DNA of 64,000 bases from Magnaporthiopsis rhizophila (GCA_003049465.1 PYSS01000001.1:62001-126000), one strand, 5' to 3'. Positions 21,711 to 33,895 are shown, counted from the first letter of the stretch. Numbers and translations: made by a program. The notes: generated from the letters alone by a model not told the origin.

Positions 21711-23628
21711 CTATCTGGTCTTTTCCTTTTGATCCCTTGGCGGCATGAAGTCGAAGAGCTTCTCGGTCGGATCGCTATTTTCCTTTGATCCCCCACCCAC
21801 AGCATCTTTAAGACGAAGCAGCATGCTGTAGAAGCGTTGCCACGCTCGCAAAGTTATCACCACTGCCACAGCTCCTAGTGCGCACAACAAGAAAAGCGCC
21901 GCATATCTTTCTCTCTCCTGGATTGCCAGGATAGAAGCAAGAGTGGATATGGGACCGAGCACAAACACCAGTATGTTCATGACCTTCAACTCGTCGGCTT
22001 GGAGCTGGGCCCTGTGCGCCTCCAAAGCGGAAAGACGAGCAACAAAGTAGTTGATGTCCGTCTCTGCTCTCATTTTAAGATCATGCAGTTTCTTGTCGGC
22101 GTCCTCGAAATCAGATATCAGTCTTTCGCAGGGGAAGTCGATGGCTTGTTGATACTGCACAATGCTGCTCGCCACCTCGAAGCGGTTCAGGTTTGGAATA
22201 CCTAGAAGTGCCGTAAGCCTATATTATCACAGTCACCTTGTTGATTGGGTTTCTCCTTACCTGGCATTTTCGCGAACCGGAACCGGCCTTTTATGAGATT
22301 GAGTGTGGTGTTGGTGCTCTCCACGGCCTCCATGATGAAGTAACGGAGCATTTGCATGCAGTCCGTTGCCTCAGCCTCATCTGGGTCAAATCCTTTAAAT
22401 CTCCAGAAGCCGTGGACTTTGTTCTCGATGTATTCGGCAGCGTTCTGAGCCTCCTGCAAAAAGCAGATGGTGTTTGCAACAGCCACCTTGAACAAATGGT
22501 CCACCAGGGAAAGCTCCCGGCCCTTGCTGAATGTGGTAGCCCGCTCGTGCAGTTCCGCCGGGTCTAGATTGCTGATCCAATCTATGAAATCCAACCGGAG
22601 GGCCCGGTGTGTGCCACAGTAAGGGGTCCTGTTCGTGGCGAACTGCGAACCAAACGCGGGGCGCGGCAGCGGATTCCTGTATCCACACATGGTGCGAGGA
22701 GGCGGTAAAGGCAGGAAGGAGTCAAAGATAACAATGACTTTTTGAGGTTAGTTCCCCTCCCAAAAACACAACCATACAACCCTGTCCATCGTGATAGCGC
22801 ACCTGTTGTAACACCGCAGTGCTGTGGTACAGGAACAACTGCAACCGAAAAGCGTTCGTTGAGAAAGAGAGAATCCGAATTACGCAGCCTCAAGGAGGCA
22901 ACGCCTTGTCTGCATACGTTCTGAGTCTCCCATCTTATCTGCTGCGTGATGTGCCATGACCTCGGCCCGCCGTCACCAAACTTGTATGGTCTGTAAAAGC
23001 CTGCGGTAAAGTAGCTCGCCGTGCAAGCCTCCGAGACGGTGTTGGGCGAAGGGTGAACAGATTGGAGATACTTGAGCAGAGGGCGACCGCTTCGCTGTTT
23101 TTCCTGATCTCGCACATGGCCCTCGAAAAAGTCCGGGTCTAAGCCATAGCGAGAACCAAAGTACTCGATCGTGTCTCGTGAGATGTCTTCAATAAGAAAG
23201 AGTCGAATGGAGTTGGGTTCGAGGTTGTTCTGGGCAGTATATTTGGTCATCGCAATCCCGGATTCTAGTCGGGGACTTACGCGTAGGCGCGCAGATAAGG
23301 AGTGTGATTGGCCAGGCTCAATGTCGACAACGACAGCGTCGAACTTTGTAAGGCCTTCGTCTTTAGGGCAGCCATGACTGCGCCAAACTTCCCAGTCGTG
23401 CTCGTCGACAAATTGTTCCAAGACCTGTAGATAGGGGTGGGTACTGAGGAGCTTCGTCAGATAGCGTTGGTAAGGGCCATGATGACGATCCTCGATGGAA
23501 ATTGCAACGTCTCCGCCGCGAGGGGGAGCCATTGACTGTGGGTCTGGAAGATGGGAGGAGATGGTTTTTTGACAATATCGTTGCACTCTCCAGAGAGACA
23601 AAAAACGATGCCACCGGCGGCTAGCCAT
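21711..23628 (-). CDS. Fungal CorA-like membrane protein, three exons
   Basis: Exons 23628-22803, 22737-22261 and 22201-21711 join in phase to 597 codons plus stop. The introns are 65 and 59 bp with GT..AG ends and a CTAAC branch in the first. Residues 141-172 (I-R-L-F-L-I-E-D-I-S, then D-x-I-E-Y-F-G-S-R, then D-P-D-F-F) form the signature of fungal CorA-like proteins. Two hydrophobic segments at about 507-528 and 533-552, separated by a short Q-E-R-E-R loop, form the CorA-type C-terminal hairpin, preceded by a coiled-coil-like helix. The G-M-N motif of true Mg2+ channels is not present, so magnesium transport is not certain. The start could also be Met33. It is the only apparently intact gene among broken ones in this island. 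Confidence 0.8.
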
Positions 23629-23718
23629 ACGTGTTATAAGATCTCTATCCTAGGGGGGTTCGTCAATATCCCCTTGTCGGTGGCATGGCACGGTTATGCG
23701 CCATAATCAGACGAGATA

Positions 23719-24033
23719 TTGTCTTCGAAGATTCCGTTCTTACCCGACGTCGAGAAGTGGTGTGTTTCTTCGGCCGCTATTTACGCCGCGACCTGCCAGG
23801 TGCTTAACGTGGCGTTCCTGGACCAGAGCCGGGCCAATAATGTCAGCTATTTCCAGCCACAACAAATCATGGGTCGATTATGGACGCTTTCTCTTGAGAC
23901 TACTTTCGCTCAGTGGCGCGATGATCATTCCAGCAACGCAAATGTCATGGCAGTGGAAGCCTTTGGCGTAAGACCTTTCACACTCGGGTTGCCGAGATGG
24001 CCCATAATCACGCAAGTTTCTCATGTCCCATGA
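23719..24033 (+). CDS. Unidentified open frame of 104 codons
   Basis: The frame encodes a mixed polar protein beginning near S-S-K-I-P-F-L-P-D-V-E-K-W with an Ala-rich A-A-I-Y-A-A-T-C-Q helix and a Trp-containing C-terminal half. I do not recognise a family. There is no signal peptide or membrane segment. It lies divergent from the CorA-like gene (about 90 bp away) and overlaps the start of the patatin fragment's downstream region. It may be a gene fragment or a chance frame. Confidence 0.25.
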   Translation: MSSKIPFLPDVEKWCVSSAAIYAATCQVLNVAFLDQSRANNVSYFQPQQIMGRLWTLSLETTFAQWRDDHSSNANVMAVEAFGVRPFTLGLPRWPIITQVSHVP

Positions 24034-24086
24034 CGATCACCTTGGAACGTTGGACTCCGGCGCCGAACCGTTCGAGTGGTACCGGG

Positions 24087-24257
24087 CGCGATGAGACCGC
24101 CAGTGCTGGTGCCGCCGATCATATCGACATAGCCGCAAGGCTTAGGCGGGGATGCGGGGTCCACGGCGGCCATCAGGCTGCGGAGGATCATCGGCGAGGA
24201 CAGGCCGCGCACGCCGCCGCCGTCGAGAGCGAGCAGCCGGATGTGGCCGCCGGGCAT
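24087..24257 (-). pseudogene. Patatin-like phospholipase, N-terminal fragment
   Basis: The frame reads I-R-L-L-A-L-D-G-G-G-V-R-G-L-S-S, then M-I-L-R-S-L-M, then D-M-I-G-G-T-S-T-G-G-L-I-A. This is the oxyanion-hole glycine loop plus the G-T-S-T-G nucleophile elbow (catalytic Ser) of fungal patatin-like phospholipases, with normal spacing of about 30 residues. The homology stops right after G-G-L-I-A and the rest of the domain, including the catalytic Asp, is not found downstream. In fungi such domains occur alone or at the N-terminus of NLR-type proteins. Only about 57 residues remain, so this is a remnant. Confidence 0.7.
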
Positions 24258-24968
24258 TGCAAGCTGTCTTTAGAAAAGACGGATGGCTTGCAGTGGGGTG
24301 CTGGGATGAACAGCTAGAGGTGGGAGAGGAAGGGGGAGAGGAGGGGCTGAATGCCGCTGTTGGCGGTCGCGAGCCAGGCTCAGCCGCCGCCACAGTCGGC
24401 ATGGCGTTCCCGCGCCTTCATTCATCTCATTTGCCAGGGAGCTGCGCTCACTCTTTCTTTTGGCGAACCAAGAGCCAGTACTTCAGCCTCCGCGAACAGG
24501 GGCAATAGGCGGGGGCTCCCATACGCCTAATCCACTGCATTTCGTCTTTGGTGTCTGCCGTGGACGGGGGCCCCGGCGGGTGGTCTTGTTAGGTGCCAAG
24601 GACGTGCCCTGGTGGTAAGCGTTGTGTTTGGTTCCTAGAATTGGGACTTCGTGAACCGGATTCCTGAGGGTGATGCTTGTGGCCGCCGAGGCCGAGATAA
24701 TCTTCGAGACGATCGCCAAGCTGGACATGTTGACGCGGCCGTTCAAGTACATCAAAGACTAGGGGGTTGGTGGCTGGACGCCTTACAGCACTCGAAGGTA
24801 CAGAGTTACAAGGATAGTAGAGGTTAAATCTTAAAATCTTTCCTAATTAAGCCACGTATTTGGGTACACTATCTCATATAGAAAATCGTATTTAAATCAA
24901 TGTATATCTACTTAAGACCCTACCTAGTAGAATCTTATAAAATCGCCGTGATTTAAACCCTTGCCTGG
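24258..24968. other. Right edge of island 2 without a recognised gene
   Basis: Base composition drops towards AT after about 24780. Frames of about 90 codons before that have no motif. The last 190 bases are AT-rich and non-coding, ending at the interrupted LTR that starts at 24969. Confidence 0.5.
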
Positions 24969-25013
24969 TGTTACGTCCGCGCTACGCCCGGAGGGGACAG
25001 GAGGGGTGGGGCT

Positions 25014-25378
25014 TGTAACAAGGGGATCAAGTCGGCTTGGAGAAAGTTTCTCAAATTAGTGATAATCTCTCAGGGCCTCAAAAAGATGCTTAGGGAGCCA
25101 GAATCTCCTCGAGGGGTCCCTTCGAGAGGTGCCCTCTATATAGGCCACAGGGTGGCCCGTGCAAAGCCCTAGGTACGTATCTAGGTGCGGGGTAAAAAAT
25201 AGGGTACAGTAACCGAGCGCCAACCTCCTGCAAGGGACTTGTGTTGGCGCTAAGCGCCCCAACGGGGGGTCATTGTTTTATTTTAGCCCTTTCTTATAGC
25301 CTCCTGTTGGTCCTTTCCTGGCCGGCCTTTTTTCCCTTGGGCCAGCTTTCTGTCCGTGGGGATCGTCCCCGTGTAACA
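25014..25378 (-). repeat. 3' LTR of element B (365 bp)
   Basis: This LTR matches 32578-32942 over its full length, with differences mostly C/T and G/A. It ends TGTAACA on both strands' outer sides (TGTAACAAGG at the left, GTGTAACA at the right). It is less mutated than the rest of the element, retaining long GC-rich blocks such as CCTCGAGGGGTCCCTTCGA. Confidence 0.9.
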
Positions 25379-25396
25379 CAATCCTCCCCTTCCCAA
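25379..25396 (-). other. Polypurine tract of element B
   Basis: On the - strand the bases immediately upstream of the 3' LTR are purine-rich (GGGAAGGGGAGGATTG). That is the position and composition of the plus-strand primer of LTR retrotransposons, and it supports the - orientation of element B. Confidence 0.7.
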
Positions 25397-26279
25397 GGCG
25401 CGTTCCGAGCCTTATACCTATAAGTTCTTGGGCTTTTTAGGGTAGCGCTAATAAAAAGCCCTAATTTTTTCTTTTGCTGCTTTTCCCTTAAAATTTTCCC
25501 ATGGCTTCCAGGTATTGTTCTTATTATCGAACCTTTGCCATTTAACTTCGTATTTTATAATTTTTCCCTCGTTTTTGGAATTTTTAATTTTCTCCACGTT
25601 CCATTTATCCTTCAGGGGAGGAGCGTCCCGTATAATTTGGTTAGGATTAGGCCGAACCTGGATACCGGCGCGGTAGGGCTCGATAAATAAAATATGGAAA
25701 ATGGGGTAAATTTTTTATAACGATAGAAGTGCAAATCAGATAGCTAAGAATAATACAATTTGGAGGATTTTAAAAGGATTAAAAAGTTTTGCATCGAGTT
25801 TTTTGGCAGGGCATTATATTTTGATATTCCGGGTATTAAATATAACGAATTATCCTTTGGTAAAAATAAAAAAAGCTTATTATTTTTTGTCCGCCCAATA
25901 TTTTATATAGTTCCGGGTTTTGTTTAGGTATAAATGCGTTTTATTATAAACCTTGTGCATTCAGTGGATATATAATTTGCTTACCGGGCAAAACTTTGTA
26001 CGCCCCGAGCGCAATAGGTTATAAGCTGCTAAATTAAACCCATAATTAGCAAAAAAAAAGAAATACTTATATTAGAAAGGAAAATATTATTATAAACAAA
26101 TTCTGCCATAAGCAAAAGGTTTACCTAATTAAATATTTTGTAATTAACAAAAAACCGGAAATAAGCCTCCAAATTTTAATTAAATCGTTCAGTTTATTTA
26201 TCAGTTTAAAAATAAAAAGCGGTACTTATTTTAAACTTTATACCCACTAAGCTAAAAAAATTTTGCTATAAATGGGCTA

Positions 26280-26700
26280 TAAATCTAAAATTTTTATTAA
26301 AAATAATATTTAATAGCACATTATAAAATTGCCAGTATTTTTTGGCAAAAATGCAAATAAAATCGTTTATTTTTTTTTTTTTTTAAAGGGCACAAAATAA
26401 GCTATTTTGGTAAAAGGATCTATTATTACCCAAATGGAATTGCACTTATAATTAATAAAAAAATCGGTAATAAAATTTATAATAATGGTTTGCTATAGCC
26501 AATAATGCAATTTTATGGGCTGCAGCAATCCAAATAACGCATATTTTAATATTTTATTATATTAATACTTAAAATAATTTTTTATATAATCCCTAATATT
26601 GCCCTTTATATTTAGCTATTAAAAATATTTAATAATCAGTTTGAGGGTTTTGTTCATTTTTATATGCCCGGTAATTTTAGTATTATATTTAAATTTAAGG
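26280..26700 (-). pseudogene. Integrase remnant of element B
   Basis: The - strand frame reads G-H-I-K-M-N-K-T-L-K-L-I, then L-L-Q-P-I-K-L, then I-N-F-I-T-D-F-F, W-V-I-I-D-P-F-T-K-I-A-Y-F-V-P-F-K-K. This corresponds to the zinc-binding region and start of the catalytic core of Tf1-like Gypsy integrases. Stops interrupt it repeatedly. Confidence 0.7.
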
Positions 26701-27589
26701 ATTTTTTTTTTAAATTTTAATTAAATTGGTACCCAAAATTTATTTTTCTGGTACAAAAATCTATTAATAATATTTTTTTTTTTAAAAGTTTGTTAAATAT
26801 TTTTGGTATTTGGTATTTGTTTAACCGATCTGTTTAATTTTATCCGTAAAAACCGGTTTCCATTTAAAAATTGGAATACTATAAAATTACGCGGATAAAA
26901 AAAAGGGCAATTATAAAAAATTATTTCCTGCAATAAAATGTTTTTTTTGCAAAACCGTTATAATTGGCTGGTTTTTATTTTCTTTTTTTTTAAAACTTAT
27001 ATTGCTCAAATTTTAAAAGGATATTGGCTTTTTTATTTTATTTCCCCGGCCGGTAATTGATCAAAAACCAATAATTTAAAAATTATTGGGCCTATTTAGC
27101 TTATTATTGGTTAAAAATTTTGGTTATTATAAAATACACCAGGTTCTGGTGATTAATAAAAACCTTAATATAATATTTAGCACTTTTCAGGTAATACTGC
27201 TATTTTGCGAAATAATTAATAATTATTAAAAGCTTTTTATTATAAATTTTATAATTAATTTTGGCTGGTATCATTTTTCGGGAATAGAAAATTATAAAGT
27301 ATAATTTTTTATTTTCCGGATTTTGTTAAAAAATTATTGCACCAATAACAAAATTGCACAAATCTGTTTCAATTATTATTGAAAGTTCCGGATCGAAATA
27401 TTATAATATAAATGGGCTGGTAAAGGCAAATTTAAGCATATTAAAAGCAATTTATATTTTTGGCATTTAAAACCATTAAAATTTCGGAAAAGCATTAACT
27501 ATAATTAAAGGTTTTATAATTTTAAAAAATCTTTTGATAAATTTTTGGTAAAAATTAGCAAAATTTATAAAAAATTAATAATTTTTTAA

Positions 27590-28110
27590 TTATATTGGTT
27601 TTTTTTAGCATAATACAGCATTAACCTTATTTTAAAATATGCTGATTTTTTTGGGTTTAATAATATGGCTAAAAAATTTGATTTTTTGGATTTTTTAGTA
27701 ATATTTGCGGGATATTATAATAAAATAATATTTGGAAAATATTTAAGGATATTTTTTAATTAATTTATTATATTTTTTTTTTAATTTTTGCGTAAATAAA
27801 AATATTATTTAAATAAATCAAAATGCCTATATTTATCAGGTTTATAAAAATGTGGTTTATAAAATTCTGAAAAATGGCAGGGGTATTAATCAGGCTTATA
27901 AATATAACGGTAAATTTAAAAAATCCATATTTGCATCGGAATATTATAAATTATTTATATATTTTTTTTATTTTGATTAGGTTAAAGCTTATTTTAAAAT
28001 CGATTTTTATTATTTATTGGGCTTTGCTAAAACGATCCTAAAATTCCGTTATAAAAGAAATAAAATATTAAATGGGTATTATTTTCGAGTTAAGGTTATA
28101 ATAATTAATA
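27590..28110 (-). pseudogene. Reverse transcriptase remnant of element B
   Basis: The - strand frame contains K-I-D-F-K-I-S-F-N-L-I-K-I, then F-R-C-K-Y-G-F-F-K-F-T-V, then L-I-N-T-P-A-I-F-Q-N-F-I-N, then Y-L-N-N-I-F-I-Y. These are the LDL..AYN, YGHFE, GLTNAPATFQ and YLDD blocks of Gypsy reverse transcriptase. Both catalytic Asp of YLDD are Asn, the expected G-to-A outcome of RIP. Confidence 0.75.
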
Positions 28111-29149
28111 ACAAGCTTTAACAGGTTTTTGGGGTTCTTTTTTTTTGCAAAAAGGAGGGGTAATCCTATTGCCCTTTTTTTTTGCTATATTCGACCGGCC
28201 TCAAGATTTTTATTCAGCTAAGGTTTAAAAATTTTGTATTTTTGTGCATTTAAAAAATATAAGGGCCCCCAGGTAAGTTTGGCCCTTTTTTTAAATATTA
28301 TTTCGTAATTTTATAGCTAATAATCCGATAATTGCATAGCGGTTTTTTTTAATATTATAAAAAGGAATTTTTTAAATTTATCAGGTATTTGGGCTAATTT
28401 TTCAGGCAGATCGGGGTTATTAAATTCCTTAATAAAAAAAATAATAACCGGTATAATTATAAAAAGGTCCGTAAAGTTTTTGGGGTTTTGCGGTTTCCTG
28501 GAGCGGGACTTTTGATACTTTTTGCAAATATTAGTATCGAAATAAATATTCTCGGGTTGCCTTTTTAGGATATTAATAGAATAATATCGAGCTATTTATT
28601 AAACGGGTAATAAAATGTTACAGTTTGGGTTAAAGTTGGATATATTAAAATTAATAACCGACCGGTAATTTTAATACTTAAAAATAATATTAAAAAGGTA
28701 TTACCGAGCCGGGTTTTTTTTCGCCTTTTTATAATTAATTATAATCCTGGGAATTTTGCAATTAACCATATATTGCTAAAATTTGGCCATTATTAAAATT
28801 AATACCAGATACTTTTGATAATTTCCGGTATTAAGCAAAATATGGACAAAAATTTTCGGCTGTTTTTTAATCCGGAGCATTATATTTAATATAAATTTTA
28901 TTATATTATTGTCAGGTTTTAAAGCCCCGGATCCCTAATAATTTAAATTGGTTATAATTTTTTCGAAAAACTTATCATAAAAGGATTGGTTATTATAGGT
29001 TATTAGCCCTGCAATTTTAACTTTTTTATTAAAAGTTATTTTTTTTTTTTTGAAAAGATTAAAATTTTTAGGTTTTTTTTTTTAATGCTTATATTTTTGG
29101 CTAACGCTAAAGAAAGTTCCCGATTAATAATATCCTTTTTAATATAACA

Positions 29150-29215
29150 ATTTAGGGTATGGTACGCATTTTTGCCGCATTTTTAATATTTGGTGCTTTT
29201 ATTTTTCCGGGCGTT
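29150..29215 (-). pseudogene. Gag zinc-knuckle remnant of element B
   Basis: One - strand frame shows Y-x2-C-G-K-N-A-Y-H-T-L-N-C, the C-x2-C-x4-H-x4-C spacing of a retroviral-type zinc knuckle with the first Cys changed to Tyr (TGT to TAT). This marks the 3' part of gag. Confidence 0.6.
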
Positions 29216-32200
29216 AATATTCTTTTGGTTAATACTTTTAAATGCAGCTTTAATACTGGGCCAAACATTGTTCTTTTTGGCTTTTTTAACCGGTTTTTTT
29301 TAATTAATAGGGAAATTTAAGGAATAATTTTGGCATAATTTAAAATTTTTGTTGCAAAATTAGCCTGCATTCGAATATTTTTTTATCGAAACGGGCTTAT
29401 TTTTTTCTTTTTTTTTATTTGTACCGGGATTATTGGTTTGGAAGCGTTTATTTGACAGTTTATTTACTTTTATTTGTTTATAAATTTGCCCTGCTTTTTG
29501 GTACGCTTCGAAAAATTTGGCATTTTTTTCAGGAAGGGTTTTTTTGAAAAAATAAATCAGGATAATAATTTATCGGGGCAGGATATTTTTAATATAATTC
29601 CGAAACATAACCCCAATTTATTTTGCAATATAATTATACTGAATTAGGATAATAAAATAGCTGATAATATTACCCTTATATTTTAAAACACAAATTTTGT
29701 TGGTTTCCGTTCGTTTTTTGTTAGGGTTTCGATAATGGTCGATAAGCGTTTATAAATAATAATTTCAGGTATTTTCCATTTTAAACTGTTTTAAAACCTT
29801 TATTTTAGCGGTATAAAATATTAAAATTTTATTTTTGAGCAATAATTTTACCCAAAAAATTTTGTAATAATTATTAATAAACCTTTCCGGTATTACCTTT
29901 ATATATTCGGTAACCTGGAATTATTAATTATCGAATTTGGTTTATAACTTATCAAAAACTGGGAAATATTTAAGGATTATCGGGTTTTGGATAAATACCC
30001 GGCCGTATTATTATATAGGGGGGTTTAATAATAATATTTGGCAAAAGGATTTCCGAGCGGGCGGTTTGGGGGGTTTTTTGCCTGGTCCTTCGGGTTTTTG
30101 GGAATCTTTATTATCGGAAAATAACGGATTATTACTGTTAAAATGCCCCGATTATTGTATTGCACTAGCTTTTTTTATTAAAAAAGGTCCAAAACCGGCA
30201 AGCTGGGATAAAAACTCCTTTTGGATTTATTCGTTTATGGTTTAAATTAGTCCGGCTAAAATAATAAGGATTTTATACCGAAGCATAAAATTTGTTTGTT
30301 TAAAATTGAAGGGTAACAAAAAATATTGGTCGTATAATTATTCAACTAAAAGGATATTTCGGAACAGGGTATTTTTAAAAATTTTTAAACAAGCAAAAAA
30401 TAATAAGCATTACAACTTAATAAATTCCAAAAAAAAAACCGATAAGGTTAATCCGATCGCGGATATAACGTCCGCTATTTCGGGTAACCCGTTTAAAATT
30501 GGAAATTTTTGTTAATATTCCTCCAAAAACCTGCATGCCCAAACCTTTTATACTTGCTGGGCGGTTTTTATGCAATTTCGCAATTCCTGTTCCAGTTTTT
30601 TTTGCTTTTTTTTAGCGCAATTTAAGCACTGCTCCGTACCTTGCACCTAATAATTTATAATTCCTGCCTATATTTTGATTTTGTTAAATATAACGGTATA
30701 TTTCCCGTATATTATTTTCAAAACCTGCCGGTAAATATTTTGTATTTTGGTTAATTTTTCAAAAGTATAATTTTTAACATTCGCATTATCCATAACTTTC
30801 AAAATAGCTTTTCAAACTTTTGCAATAAACCTATTACTTTTATCAATTATTTATTATTCGAAATTTCAAGCTTGGATTTGGATTATTTCCATTTAATTTT
30901 GGATTATCTCGAAAATAGCCTAATAAATTAAACAAATATATTTATATTTTTTTTTAAATTCGATTAATTTTTTTTGGATGGCCTTAGGAACGGCCGACCA
31001 ATTCGGGATACTTGAACAAAAAGCAAGCACAATATTATAAAGGGTAACAAATCCCTGGTGGATATTTCGCATTTATGCCTTATATTTAGGGTTTAGCCCT
31101 ATAAAATAATATCCGGCAGGGAATAATACGGGGGCAAATTATCGGCCTTTATTTCCTTACCATAATTTTTTAAAAATAGAAAAAAAATAAAATATCAGGG
31201 CCTTTTTTATATCAATTATAAAAGTATCCTGTTATTCCTGAAAATAGCTGGCGCTACGGAAATAAAACCGTCCTTTATTTAAAGCAGGGGGTCCTTTTTT
31301 CACCAATTATATCGGGATATCCGGGAAAAACAATATAAATTATTTTCCTATAAAAAAACCTGCTATTTCGGCCATAATGGACAAATTAATAAAAGGTTTC
31401 CGGTTATCGGCATAATTTAAAAGGGGTAATATAATATTAATAATCAGCTGGGCCTATTTTTTATCCATTTTGGTAAAAATACCAATGCTATATTTAAAAA
31501 CTAAAATAAATTTTTTTTAAATTTTAAAAATAATTGTATAATTTTGGATATCGGCAGCAAATTAATTATAATATCGGTTAATTTTATCAATTAATATGGT
31601 ATTTGTAACATTAGCCTCAAACCTATGCGCAAAAAACAAAAAGCGGGTAATTTCCTTTCGAAAATCGGTAATTTTCTATCGGTATTGGTCAAAAATTTCC
31701 GTAAATTTATCCATTAGCTTGTTATAAATCTGGTTAGTTTAAGAAAATCCTTCCTTGGTACTTTTGGCAAAATTTTCCATTTGGTGGATAAAACCTTTTA
31801 GGTATTATTATTTCTCGTTTAAATACCCCGTAAAATTATTAAAAACTTTCCTATATTTGTACTATAACCGTTTTTCGATAACCTTTACCCTTTTTTGGAT
31901 ATATCCGGCAAAAATCTTGTATTTTTTTTTTTGCCTGGCCTGGACCTATTTTAGGGCTTTAACTATCTGCTTGTGTTGCTAATTAATCTTATTTAGGGCA
32001 ATATGCATAAAATCGATAAATAAATCGAAATTTTCGCTAAAAATTTCCATGCAAACTATAAAATCCCGATAAAAATCGTTTTGGTTACGCTTAATACAGG
32101 TAAGGCAATTTTTACCAATAAGGGATGGATAAATAACCGTAAGGGATAAGTAATACCTGTAGCCTGCAAATAATTGCTCCGATCGTTTGGTATTTTTGGA

Positions 32201-32577
32201 GGAATTACTGGAAAATATTAATTATTTCTTTTTTTTTTCTTTTTTGGTAAGGTGGAATTTGCAGTGCTTAAAACCTGGCTTTTAAAGGTACAAGCAGTAC
32301 AAATAGCGGGTTAATTGATAAATGGACATAGCTAAAGTCCAAGCACCAATGGTACTTTTTTTATCGGTTCGCTGGGACATAAGTGATATAGCATGGTCGT
32401 TTGCCCAACTATACAGGATAGCTGCGACAGCATCGAGGATTGCGGCAACAAAAATGGCCACCGAACTTATTAGGGCTAAAAAAAGGGAAGGTTCAGGTTA
32501 ATTAACAGATCCTTCCAAAGTTTAGAAAAAAAAATAATAGGGTCTGTTAAACGGTTCTAAGGGTATAAGAAATTATT

Positions 32578-32942
32578 TGTAACAAAAGGATCAAATTGGT
32601 TTGGAAAAAGTTTCTCAAATTAATAATAATCTTTTAGGGCCTCAAAAAAATACTTAGGAAGCCAAAATCTCCTCGAGGGGTCCCTTCGAAAGGTGCCCTT
32701 TATATAAGCCACAGGGTGGCCCGTGCAAAGCCCTAGGTACGTATCTAGGTGCGGGGTAAAAAATAGGGTACAATAACCGAGCGTCAACCTTCTGCGAGGG
32801 ATTTGTATTGGCGCTAAGCGCCCCAACAGGGGGTCATTGTCTTATTTTAGCCCTCCCTTATGGCCTCCTGTTGGTCCTTTCCTGGCCGGCCTTCTTTCCC
32901 TTGGGCCGGCTTTCTGTCCGTGGGGATCGTCCCCGTGTGACA
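32578..32942 (-). repeat. 5' LTR of element B (365 bp)
   Basis: This is the direct copy of 25014-25378. It contains more A/T changes than its partner on the outer left half. It is followed by the GGGCT duplication and the resumed older LTR. Confidence 0.9.
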
Positions 32943-33265
32943 GGGCTAAACCCCAATGGTACGCCTCAACCCCGCGGCGGGGCAGCACGGTGGCCACATG
33001 ATCAGGCGCTTACCTAACCAGGATGATATGCCTGTTATGCCCGTCACGCGACATAACAAATATAGCATATTTAGCACACCTTGATATATCCAGCGTGATT
33101 GTTATAAAATATAGCAGATATAATAATATAATATAAATAACGCATAATAAAGGTACGGATATATAAAGAAGGGTTTTTTATTGTGTTAGGTAATTCTGAC
33201 TGAGGTTTCAGCATTAATTAACCTAAATTAGCTTTAAAGCACTCTTTTAAACGAACAATCTGTAA

Positions 33266-33725
33266 TAGGTCAGGCTACAAAGAGGTTGCTTGGTGGGTAC
33301 CGAAATGGTCTTATTTTATAAGATAAGGAGGGAAGAGGATGGAAATGGTCCTTATCCTTGGAGGGCTCGAAGCGGCCCTTATATATAAGAGTCCTAGCCC
33401 AAAGGGTACTTTTTAGGCCATGTAATCCGTGCTTAGCACGGATCCATAATATAGCCCCCTTTTTTGCTATATGCCCTCCCTTTTCAGGCGGGCTTGGTTA
33501 TAATAACTTTATTTATTATGCTAATTATACCCTTTTAAAAACCGTATTAGTTATTTGCCAGGCCCCAATTTGGTTTATTCTGGTATTTTTCCCTTTATTA
33601 ATTTGTTTTTAACTTATCCTTAGTAAAATTATTAATTTTCCTTATTTTTGCCTTATAAATTGCTAATAATATCCTTTATATCTTTTTTTTATAATTTATA
33701 CAGAATTTTTATATTACCAAACATA
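33266..33725. other. Repeat-derived spacer
   Basis: Mixed AT-rich sequence with no recognised coding. A frame at 33358-33612 (84 codons) has no motif. The sequence lies between the truncated family-1 LTR and the repeat at 33726. Confidence 0.5.
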
Positions 33726-33895
33726 ATATAATGGATCGGTGCTTTGCACCGCTTTGGTAGCTTGTGGCTGTGGCCATGTAATATATAAGGCCTATAGCCA
33801 CCTGCAGGAAGGGTCCTTTTCGGATCCGTTTTTTTACCTTTATTAATAACCTTATTCTTCCATACCAATAATTCTTTGGTATTAATTTCGTAATA
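33726..33895 (+). repeat. Family-3 repeat (LTR-like), copy 1
   Basis: 170 bp from ATATAATGGATCGG to TTTCGTAATA match 50418-50587 in the same orientation. Both contain the small hairpin CGGTGC-TTT-GCACCG, a TATATAAGG box and GGAAGGGTCCTTTTCGGATCC. The right copy ends CCGTAACA, an LTR-type terminus, so the pair may be LTRs of a third retrotransposon family (element G). The left boundary could not be fixed. Confidence 0.65.

Larger units (their letters stand above)
25014..32942 (-). mobile_element. Element B: structurally complete Ty3/Gypsy LTR retrotransposon, 7.9 kb, decayed
   Basis: Two 365-bp LTRs (25014-25378 and 32578-32942) in direct orientation are flanked by a perfect 5-bp duplication GGGCT (25009-25013 and 32943-32947). 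Reading the - strand, the order is gag with a CCHC-type remnant near 29200, reverse transcriptase (about 28100-27600), and integrase (about 26660-26300), so the 5' LTR is the right-hand one. A purine-rich tract on the - strand at 25379-25395 lies directly before the 3' LTR, as a polypurine tract should. Stops are frequent and Trp, Gln and Asp codons are typically mutated. It is a different family from A, C, D, E and F. Confidence 0.9.
24969..33265 (+). repeat. Older family-1 LTR split by element B (pieces 24969-25013 and 32943 to about 33265)
   Basis: The left piece starts TGTTACGTCC and runs through GCTACGCCCGGAGGGG to GGGCT. The right piece resumes with GGGCT and TAAACCCCAATGG, then CGCCTCAACCCCGCGG, and continues through the family blocks to about CCTAAATTAGC and a little further. 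Its 3' end is lost near 33265. Element B and the duplicated GGGCT lie between the two pieces. Confidence 0.75.
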
